Made by a program: the position numbers and the translations under genes. Shown here piece after piece: positions 1-4,798 of a stretch of 6,381 nt of DNA (position 1 is the first letter of the stretch; each line of letters starts with the position of its first letter). The notes under the pieces are model-generated. The model was not told the DNA's origin and did no database searches. It was given only the letters and a program-made list of their open reading frames with translations. Source of the DNA: Actinobacteria bacterium UBA2541 (GTDB lineage: Bacteria > Actinomycetota > Actinomycetes > Nanopelagicales > Nanopelagicaceae); contig DDMR01000103.1 of the NCBI GenBank assembly GCA_002340925.1, positions 1 through 6,381 of the forward strand, read 5' to 3'.

Positions 1-72
1 AATGATGATTTACTTCCTCCAGCGTTGCAAGAATCGAATCCACTAGGAATTAATAGGGTGATCAATGGCTGA
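1..72 (+). CDS. possible 3' end of an upstream gene (partial)
   Basis: Frame 1 is open from the left edge to a TGA at 70-72 and reads NDDLLPPALQESNPLGINRVING (23 residues, split here as NDDLLPPALQES and NPLGINRVING). If real, it overlaps the following SIS gene by 8 bases (ATGGCTGA at 65-72), in keeping with the tight overlaps elsewhere in the window. The other forward frames stop earlier or at once: frame 2 stops at 44-46 after an unlikely Cys/Arg-rich tail, and frame 3 opens with TGA. The tail is too short to assign to a family, and 23 open codons are not strong evidence on their own. By position it would be the upstream member of the pentose operon, for example a transporter or another sugar enzyme, but that is inference. 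Confidence 0.4.
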   Translation, partial: NDDLLPPALQESNPLGINRVING

Positions 73-676
73 TTTAACTAAAGCAATCGCTGCTGCGACT
101 AGTGCGCTAGATACCGAAATTTCTGCGCTAACCAATTTCGCAAAATCACTTGAAGCTAACCTAAGGCCAGCACTTGAATTAATTATTGAATCAATTTCTG
201 AAACAAAAGGCCATGTTGTTGTCACCGGTCTTGGAAAGTCTGGTCTGGTCGGCGCAAAGATTGCCGCAACACTTTCTAGCACTGGAACACCATCATTCTT
301 CTTGCATAGCGCAGATGCACTTCATGGTGATTCTGGCGTTCTGACACCTGGCGACATCTTGATCGCAATTTCAAATTCTGGCGAAACCGCTGAAGTAAAT
401 GCTCTTGTAACAATGGCCAAGGGCTGGGGAAATAAAGTTATTGCAATAACCAAGAACGTAAATTCAACGCTTGCAAAGAGCGCAAATGCCGTAATTAACA
501 TCGCTTTCGATAAGGAAGCAGATCCGCTAAATCTGGCACCAACAACTTCGACAACACTTACTATCGCCGCCGGAGATGCACTCGCATCAGCACTTATGGC
601 GCATCGCGGATTCACCTCAGAAGATTTCGGGAAACGTCACCCCGGTGGAGCGCTTGGTAAGGCAACAAATAAGTGA
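65..676 (+). CDS. KpsF/KdsD-type SIS-domain sugar-phosphate isomerase, short form without CBS domains (arabinose-5-phosphate isomerase family)
   Basis: A 203-residue cytosolic protein made of one SIS domain. The family interconverts D-ribulose 5-phosphate and D-arabinose 5-phosphate. Family landmarks are present in order: VTGLGKSG (53-60), a K-AATL-STGTP stretch (65-76), ALHGDSG (85-91), AISNSGETAE (101-110), EADPLNLAPTTSTT (151-164) and RHPGGALG (191-198). K58, E110, E151 and H192 align, shifted by one, with the catalytic Lys59, Glu111, Glu152 and His193 of E. coli KdsD, so an active enzyme is expected. Classical KdsD/GutQ proteins are about 320-330 residues with two C-terminal CBS domains; here the protein ends right after the SIS domain. 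ATG at 65 is preceded by a modest GGGTG (56-60). The downstream kinase gene overlaps its stop. An actinobacterium would not need Kdo, so a catabolic pentose role is likelier than LPS synthesis (inference). A 6-phospho-3-hexuloisomerase is the main alternative, but ALHGD and HPGG argue for the KpsF branch. Confidence 0.88.
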   Translation: MADLTKAIAAATSALDTEISALTNFAKSLEANLRPALELIIESISETKGHVVVTGLGKSGLVGAKIAATLSSTGTPSFFLHSADALHGDSGVLTPGDILIAISNSGETAEVNALVTMAKGWGNKVIAITKNVNSTLAKSANAVINIAFDKEADPLNLAPTTSTTLTIAAGDALASALMAHRGFTSEDFGKRHPGGALGKATNK

Positions 677-1605
677 TGTCAGATAAGTCAAAAAATCCTC
701 GCGTAACAACGCTCGGAAGTTTTATGATGGATTTGGTGGCTTACACACCAAGGCGACCAAAGAGTGGTGAAACGCTTCGCGGCGAGAGTTTTTCAATCGC
801 ACTTGGCGGCAAAGGATTTAATCAAGCAATTGCTGCTGGCCGTGCTGGCGCACAGAGCGCGATGCTCGGCAATCTCGGTACCGATGGTTTTGGTGATGAT
901 TTCATGAAGGCCTTTGTTGCCGAAGGTGTTAATTCGAGTGATATCGAACGAAGCGCTGATCTTGGCACCGGTGTTGGTCATATTTCTGTGCAAACAACAG
1001 ATGGCGATAATTCAATCATTATCATCCCGCAATCAAATGATTTGGGAGATTCACAATATATTTTGCGCCATTCAAAGACGATTGTTGAATCAGATATTCT
1101 GTTGCTTCAATTAGAACTTCCGACTTCTGGAAATTTAGCAGCTGCAAAGTTGGCAAAAGATAATGGCGTCACGGTTGTTTTAACACCTGCACCAGTTGCA
1201 CCACTTGTGGGCTGGGAAGGTTTAGTCGATGTTGTTGTTCCAAATGAAGGCGAAGCAGCAGAGCTAACTGGAATCGAAGGCGACTTAGCAAAGCAGGCCG
1301 AGTCCCTTTCTAAATCGCTGGGCTGCAAGAAGGTTGTAATAACACTTGGACCAAAGGGTGCGTATGCAACTGATGGTGAAAGATCAGAAACAATCTCGGC
1401 GCCAAGAGTTACGGCTATCGACACCGTTGGTGCCGGCGACACGATGTGCGCAAATCTTGCAACCAGACTTGCTGCCGGAGATGACATCTTTACCGCAACC
1501 AAGTTTGGCGTTTATGCTGCAACCCTGAAAGTCACTCGTAAGGGTGCGGCGATGGCATCACCAACGCCAGAAGAAGTTCAAAGTTTTATTCAATCAAATA
1601 GTTAA
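673..1605 (+). CDS. PfkB-family carbohydrate kinase, ribokinase-like
   Basis: A cytosolic sugar kinase of about 310 residues (E. coli ribokinase has 309), expected to transfer the ATP gamma-phosphate to the terminal hydroxyl of a pentose or similar sugar. Visible motifs are GSFMMD near residues 15-20 (sugar-binding strand), GGKGFNQA at 45-52 (PfkB signature 1), LLQLELP near 145-151, PNEGEAAELTG (190-200), a GPKGAY loop, DTVGAGDTM with catalytic Asp256 (signature 2), and KVTRKGAA near the C-terminus, as in ribokinases. The usual ribokinase GSINAD is GSFMMD here, so the Asn that contacts ribose is replaced by Met; substrate may differ from ribose. The start is ambiguous: GTG at 673 gives a 4-base overlap with the SIS stop, and ATG at 676 gives a TGATG overlap. 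Either implies translational coupling, with only a weak GGTAAGG upstream. The ATG is equally plausible, shortening the protein by one residue. Ribokinase is the best label; D-arabinose or another pentose as substrate is inference from the operon. Confidence 0.88.
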   Translation: MMSDKSKNPRVTTLGSFMMDLVAYTPRRPKSGETLRGESFSIALGGKGFNQAIAAGRAGAQSAMLGNLGTDGFGDDFMKAFVAEGVNSSDIERSADLGTGVGHISVQTTDGDNSIIIIPQSNDLGDSQYILRHSKTIVESDILLLQLELPTSGNLAAAKLAKDNGVTVVLTPAPVAPLVGWEGLVDVVVPNEGEAAELTGIEGDLAKQAESLSKSLGCKKVVITLGPKGAYATDGERSETISAPRVTAIDTVGAGDTMCANLATRLAAGDDIFTATKFGVYAATLKVTRKGAAMASPTPEEVQSFIQSNS

Positions 1606-1624
1606 TACAAAACGCAAAATAACT

Positions 1625-1630
1625 GAGGAG
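1625..1630 (+). promoter_or_regulatory. Shine-Dalgarno site of the rbsD gene
   Basis: GAGGAG lies 5 bases before the ATG at 1636, a strong canonical ribosome binding site. It fixes the rbsD start and fills most of the 30-base gap after the kinase stop. No promoter or terminator is visible in that gap, so rbsD most likely belongs to the same transcript as the two genes before it. Confidence 0.8.
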
Positions 1631-1635
1631 CAGAA

Positions 1636-2031
1636 ATGAAATACACCGGAATAATTAATCGCGATATCTCTGCAATGGTTGCCCGCACTGGTCACTTTGA
1701 TCGCATCGTTGTTTCAGATGCTGGCTTCCCAATCCCAGCTGGCGTTCCTTGCATTGATCTTTCAATGGGGCCAAATCTGCCAAAAGTTACTGATGTTTTA
1801 AAGATGCTGACCCTTGAACTTCCAATCGAACAATTCTGGTTTGCAAGTGAAATTCAACCAAGCGCTGATGGCCGCGCAAAAGAATTATCAGCAATCATGA
1901 CAAAGGCTGAATGCATTCCACTGCCACATGCTGAATTCAAGAAACTTGCTTACGGCGCAGTTGGCGTGATTCGCACCGGCGATTACTTGGCATGGGGCAA
2001 CGTTATGGTTGCTTCCGGAGTTGCTTATTAA
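1636..2031 (+). CDS. rbsD: RbsD/FucU-family sugar pyranase (mutarotase)
   Basis: A 131-residue protein, the same length as Bacillus RbsD, aligning almost end to end with it: MKYTGIINRDISAMVARTGH, DAG-PIP at 28-34, IDLS at 40-43, a FASEI strand near 69-73, H-EFK at 98-102, GVIRTGD at 110-116 and a C-terminal GVAY. Family members form ring-shaped oligomers and convert beta-pyranose to the furanose form (RbsD on ribose) or interconvert anomers (FucU on fucose), supplying the anomer that the kinase uses. His20, Asp28, His98 and Asn122, the recognised active-site positions, are present. The usual Tyr120 (PYAN in Bacillus) is Trp here (AWGN), a pocket change that might alter sugar preference. Placement directly after a ribokinase-like gene matches the classical rbsK-rbsD pairing. 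Its stop overlaps that of the convergent FAH-family gene. Family assignment is firm; the exact sugar is not. Confidence 0.9.
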   Translation: MKYTGIINRDISAMVARTGHFDRIVVSDAGFPIPAGVPCIDLSMGPNLPKVTDVLKMLTLELPIEQFWFASEIQPSADGRAKELSAIMTKAECIPLPHAEFKKLAYGAVGVIRTGDYLAWGNVMVASGVAY

Positions 2032-2882
2032 GCCTTGTAATTTTTGAAGTGGTTCGTAATTGAACCAATTCCATCAATTCCAGTCTTGACTACTTCGCCA
2101 CCCTTTAGGTATTTCTCTGGCTTAAAGCCCATTCCAACACCTTGAGGTGTTCCAGAGTTAATGATGTCGCCAGCATGAAGTTCCATAACCTGTGACAAAT
2201 ACCAGACGCAGTAATTGATATCGAAGATCATGTCGCTGGTGTTTGAATCTTGACGACTCTCGCCATCAACTGTGCACCAGAGACGAAGATTCTGTGGATC
2301 TTTCATTTCATCTGTTGTAACAATCCATGGACCAACTGGATTGAATGTTGGGAATGACTTTCCCTTTACCCATTGGCCAGAACGTTCTACCTGCCAATAG
2401 CGCTCTGAAACATCTTGCGAAACTGTGTAACCAAGAATGTAATCAGCAGCTTCTTCTGGTGACTTCAAATATAAGGCGCGCTTCTTGATGACAACGCAAA
2501 TTTCTACTTCGTAATCTGTCTTAACAGAGTTTGGCGGGATGATTACATCGTCGTTGCCACCGATGACAGTGTCCGGCGCCTTCATGAAAATAATTGGTTC
2601 AACTGGTGGGGTAGCGCCCGTTTCAATTGCATGTTGCTTGTAGTTCAGACCGATACAAATCGCTTTTGTTGGACGTGCAACCGGAGAACCTAAACGGTAT
2701 TCCGAAATCTTAACCTTAGGACGGGCTGAGAGATCAAGATTTGTAACTTTCTCTAGCGCACCATTCTCGAGTTCTACTCGATTCCAATCTGCAATTACAT
2801 CATCGACAAAAACTGCTTCGGTGTCGTTAAGAACAACAGCTGGCTTCTCTTTATTGAATTCACCAAGGCGTGCGATGCGCAT
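2028..2882 (-). CDS. fumarylacetoacetate hydrolase (FAH) superfamily enzyme, probably in sugar-acid degradation
   Basis: A 284-residue protein with a variable N-terminal part (1-70) and a FAH catalytic domain (about 70-280). Motifs are ICIGLNYKQHAIETG (75-89) with His84 and Glu87 matching the catalytic His/Glu of FAHD1; IIFMKAPDTVIGG (97-109); DYEVEICVVI (123-132) with metal ligands Glu125 and Glu127; SQD with ligand Asp157; GKSFPTFNPVGPW (174-186) with Lys175; and AGDIINSGTPQGVGMG (237-252). This FPTFNPVGPW subgroup includes 2,4-diketo-3-deoxy-L-fuconate hydrolase-like proteins and enzymes often labelled ureidoglycolate lyase. A related FAH-fold enzyme dehydrates 2-keto-3-deoxy-D-arabinonate in Sulfolobus. 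The start is supported by AGGGG five to six bases before ATG on the minus strand. The gene is divergent from a sugar-acid dehydratase, so a substrate derived from that enzyme's 2-keto-3-deoxy product is the natural inference. I cannot tell a hydrolase from a dehydratase by reading. Confidence 0.9.
   Translation of the reverse strand: MRIARLGEFNKEKPAVVLNDTEAVFVDDVIADWNRVELENGALEKVTNLDLSARPKVKISEYRLGSPVARPTKAICIGLNYKQHAIETGATPPVEPIIFMKAPDTVIGGNDDVIIPPNSVKTDYEVEICVVIKKRALYLKSPEEAADYILGYTVSQDVSERYWQVERSGQWVKGKSFPTFNPVGPWIVTTDEMKDPQNLRLWCTVDGESRQDSNTSDMIFDINYCVWYLSQVMELHAGDIINSGTPQGVGMGFKPEKYLKGGEVVKTGIDGIGSITNHFKNYKA
2046..2071. repeat. imperfect inverted repeat just past the rbsD stop, inside the FAH gene
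   Basis: GAAGTGGTTC (2046-2055) and GAACCAATTC (2062-2071) pair at nine of ten positions around a 6-base loop. It lies 15 bases beyond the rbsD stop, within the last codons of the convergent FAH gene. On neither strand is it followed by a T-run (a T-run precedes it on the plus strand), so it is not a classical intrinsic terminator. It might still slow or protect the end of either transcript. Confidence 0.4.
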
Positions 2883-2888
2883 TTCTTC

Positions 2889-2894
2889 CCCTTA
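2889..2894 (-). promoter_or_regulatory. Shine-Dalgarno site of the FAH-family gene
   Basis: On the minus strand the leader reads AAGGGGAAGAA followed by the ATG at 2882-2880. The AAGGGG core is 6 bases from the start codon, a good ribosome binding site that supports the chosen start. The ATTGAGATGT tandem repeat lies immediately upstream of it. Confidence 0.7.
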
Positions 2895-2896
2895 TT

Positions 2897-2917
2897 TATT
2901 GAGATGTATTGAGATGT
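2897..2917. repeat. 10-base tandem direct repeat, two perfect copies
   Basis: ATTGAGATGT occurs twice back to back at 2898-2907 and 2908-2917, and the 10-base period extends one base to the left. A partial third copy (GAGATG) lies at 2982-2987. The repeat sits just upstream of the FAH-gene ribosome binding site, at or beyond its likely promoter. A 10-base period puts both copies on the same face of the helix, so a regulator site is possible, but replication slippage explains it equally well. Confidence 0.6.
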
Positions 2918-2939
2918 CTTTCGAAGTTTGAGTAATTGA

Positions 2940-2967
2940 AATTTAGTGCCTCAATTAAATATTGCAA
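2940..2967 (-). promoter_or_regulatory. candidate sigma70-type promoter for the FAH-family gene
   Basis: On the minus strand TTGCAA (2967-2962) and TAAATT (2945-2940) are separated by 16 bases, a fair match to -35 and -10 consensus boxes. They lie about 60-85 bases upstream of the FAH start, inside the divergent intergenic region. The surrounding sequence is A/T-rich, so chance matches are easy. The dehydratase promoter must lie in the same region; TTGAAA at 2936-2941 is a possible -35 for it, but I see no well-spaced -10. Confidence 0.3.
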
Positions 2968-2992
2968 AATGGCCAAAATATGAGATGAAACT

Positions 2993-3039
2993 ACTTGTCC
3001 CACTTGTCCTACTTGTCCTAGTAGACGCAGAAGTTGTCC
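2993..3039. repeat. ACTTGTCC repeat cluster (three copies plus one degenerate), candidate operator array
   Basis: ACTTGTCC occurs at 2993-3000, 3002-3009 and 3011-3018 with an exact 9-base period. A one-mismatch copy (AGTTGTCC) is at 3032-3039. The cluster lies 20-65 bases before the dehydratase start. TGTCCTACT at 3005-3013 fits the loose yGTM-N-KACy half-site pattern described for FadR-type GntR regulators, which commonly control sugar-acid genes. That match is short and could be coincidental. No regulator gene is in the window. Confidence 0.5.
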
Positions 3040-3056
3040 GAGGAGTAGATTCCTCG
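3009..3056 (+). promoter_or_regulatory. structured leader of the dehydratase gene with a hairpin covering the Shine-Dalgarno site
   Basis: Two small inverted repeats lie in tandem. CTACT (3009-3013) pairs with AGTAG (3020-3024) around a 6-base loop, TGTCCT. CGAGGA (3039-3044) pairs perfectly with TCCTCG (3051-3056), extendable by one G-U pair. The second stem contains most of the only good ribosome binding site, AGGAG at 3041-3045, which is itself 12 bases from the ATG, a longer spacer than usual. If the transcript includes this stretch, translation could be restrained by the hairpin. The upstream loop also carries TCCT, complementary to the same AGGA. The pairing is seen in the sequence; a regulatory role is inference. 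Confidence 0.5.
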
Positions 3057-3057
3057 C

Positions 3058-4785
3058 ATGAGCGAAGAGGTATACAAGAGACGTAGCGAGAATTGGTTTA
3101 AGGCCGAAGGCAAGCACGGATATATCTATCGCGAGCGATTTAGAAATATGGGATTTGGGTCAGAAGTTTTCTCTGACAAGCCAGTTATTGGAATTGCAAC
3201 AACCTGGTCTGAATTAAATCCTTGCAACGCTCACCTCGATCGCGTAGCTGAAGCGGTAAAGCGTGGAGTCTGGGAGGCCGGCGGCTTTCCACTCGAATTC
3301 CCAACCATGTCACTTGGCGAACCAGTTATGCGACCAACCACAATGTTATGGCGCAACTTGCTTGCAATGGAGACTGAAGAATTAATCCGAGCTAATCCAC
3401 TCGATGGTGTTGTTCTTCTGGCTGGCTGCGATAAGACCCCACCAGGAATGTTGATGGGCGCAGCATCTGTGGATCTTCCAACCTTAATGATCACTGGTGG
3501 ACCGATGTTAAATGGTCGCTACAAAGGTGAAACTCTCGGTTCCGGAACAGCAGTTTGGAAATATTCTGAACAAATTCGCGCAGGCAAATTAAGTATCGAA
3601 GAGTTCTTTGCAATGGAATCTTGCTCTGCTCGTTCAAATGGTTCTTGCATGACCATGGGAACCGCATCAACAATGGCATGTGTTACTGAAGCACTTGGAG
3701 TTCAACTTCCAGGTAGCGCAGCAATTCCTGCAGTAGATGCTCGTCGCTTCTCAACTTCACAAGAAGCCGGTCGCCGAATTGTGCAGATGGTTTATGACGA
3801 TCAAGTTCTTTCAAAGGTATTGACCCGTGAAGCTTTTGAAAATGCAATCAAAGTAAATGCTGCAATCGGTGGCTCAACAAATGCTGTTGTTCACTTGCTT
3901 GCAATTGCTGGTCGTATCGGCGTAAAGCTAGATCTAGATGATTTCGACACACTTGCTCGCGAAGTTCCAGTTCTTGTAAACCTAATGCCATCCGGTAAAT
4001 ACTTGATGGAAGAGTTCTTCGATGCTGGTGGACTTCCTGCGGTAATGAAGGAAATCGAAGGAATGTTGCATACCGAGCACATAACTGTTTCTGGAAAATC
4101 AGTAAAAGAGAATATTGCAACAGCAGAATCTTGGGACGCTGATGTTATTACTCCAGTATCAAAGCCTTTCCAGAAGGCGGGTTCCGGAATCGTTGTTCTA
4201 AAGGGTTCACTTGCGCCAGATGGTTGCGTTCTAAAAGTTTCAGCAGCAACCCCAGAACTTATGGTTCATACCGGCGAAGCGCTTGTTTTTGAAGAGATCG
4301 AAGATTATTTAATTGCATCTGAAGATATGAATCTTCCCGTTACAAAAGACACTGTCCTTGTCTTAAAGCATGCTGGTCCTCGCGGCTTCCCAGGCTTCCC
4401 AGAAGTTGGCAACATGCCAATTCCAAGAAAACTTCTGGAACAAGGAATCACCGACATGGTTCGTATCTCTGATGCACGTATGTCAGGAACTGCTTATGGA
4501 ACAGTTCTGCTTCACACTTCACCAGAAGCCGCAGTCGGTGGCCCACTCGCACTTGTTAAGAGTGGCGACATGATTGAACTCAATGTTCCAAACCGTTCAA
4601 TCAACTTACTTGTATCTGAAGAAGAGATGGCAAAGCGCAGAGCTGCCTGGGTCGCACCAGCACCTAAGCACACTCGCGGTTGGTCAAAGCTTTATTACGA
4701 GACTGTGCAGCAAGCGCACCTTGGCGCCGATCTTGATTTCTTGAACGGTTCATCTGGAAGCGATGTTGGCCGCCACTCCCATTAG
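3058..4785 (+). CDS. IlvD/Edd-family sugar-acid (aldonate) dehydratase
   Basis: A 575-residue iron-sulfur dehydratase, typical length for pentonate and hexonate dehydratases (L-arabinonate, D-xylonate, D-fuconate and related acids), which remove water to give 2-keto-3-deoxy acids. Cys56 (NPCNAHL), Cys124 (AGCDKTPPG) and Cys197 (NGSCMTMG) match the three [2Fe-2S] ligands of L-arabinonate dehydratase (Cys59, 127 and 200), with a constant shift of three. Glu88, Asp125 and the carbamylated-Lys position Lys126 form the magnesium site. Ser476 in SDARMSGTAYG is the presumed catalytic base. SLGEPVMRPTTMLWRNLLAMETEE-type wording (85-108) and TGGPMLNGRYKG (146-157) separate it from branched-chain dihydroxy-acid dehydratase IlvD. 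The C-terminus has the sugar-acid-dehydratase tail (WVAPAPKHTRGWSKLY). It is divergent from a FAH-family enzyme that probably acts later in the pathway. The family is secure; the precise aldonate is not readable. Confidence 0.93.
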   Translation: MSEEVYKRRSENWFKAEGKHGYIYRERFRNMGFGSEVFSDKPVIGIATTWSELNPCNAHLDRVAEAVKRGVWEAGGFPLEFPTMSLGEPVMRPTTMLWRNLLAMETEELIRANPLDGVVLLAGCDKTPPGMLMGAASVDLPTLMITGGPMLNGRYKGETLGSGTAVWKYSEQIRAGKLSIEEFFAMESCSARSNGSCMTMGTASTMACVTEALGVQLPGSAAIPAVDARRFSTSQEAGRRIVQMVYDDQVLSKVLTREAFENAIKVNAAIGGSTNAVVHLLAIAGRIGVKLDLDDFDTLAREVPVLVNLMPSGKYLMEEFFDAGGLPAVMKEIEGMLHTEHITVSGKSVKENIATAESWDADVITPVSKPFQKAGSGIVVLKGSLAPDGCVLKVSAATPELMVHTGEALVFEEIEDYLIASEDMNLPVTKDTVLVLKHAGPRGFPGFPEVGNMPIPRKLLEQGITDMVRISDARMSGTAYGTVLLHTSPEAAVGGPLALVKSGDMIELNVPNRSINLLVSEEEMAKRRAAWVAPAPKHTRGWSKLYYETVQQAHLGADLDFLNGSSGSDVGRHSH

Positions 4786-4798
4786 TTATTGAATAAAA

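Noticed and set aside
322..615. 97-codon minus-strand open frame inside the SIS isomerase gene
   Set aside because: It is fully antisense to the KpsF-type coding sequence with its catalytic motifs, and shows no motif of its own.
1107..1502. 131-codon minus-strand open frame inside the ribokinase-like gene
   Set aside because: It is fully antisense to a gene with clear PfkB motifs, is low in complexity (Ser, Ala, Pro, Thr), and has no recognisable domain.
2046..2071. inverted repeat as an intrinsic terminator for rbsD or the FAH gene
   Set aside because: No T-run follows the stem on either strand and the stem is A/T-rich; it is kept only as a structural repeat.
2993..3018. short repeats as a CRISPR array
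   Set aside because: The units are 8-9 bases with one-base spacers; a CRISPR array has repeats and spacers of roughly 25-40 bases.
2896..3117. 73-codon minus-strand reading frame spanning the divergent intergenic region, with a GQVGQVGQV repeat
   Set aside because: It starts at a GTG with no ribosome binding site, runs antisense through the dehydratase start, and its amino-acid repeat is simply the 9-base DNA repeat read in frame.
3058..4785. dehydratase as the branched-chain amino-acid enzyme IlvD
   Set aside because: The SLGEPVMRPTTMLWRN wording, TGGPMLNGRYKG and the C-terminal tail match aldonate dehydratases, and no branched-chain biosynthetic genes are adjacent.
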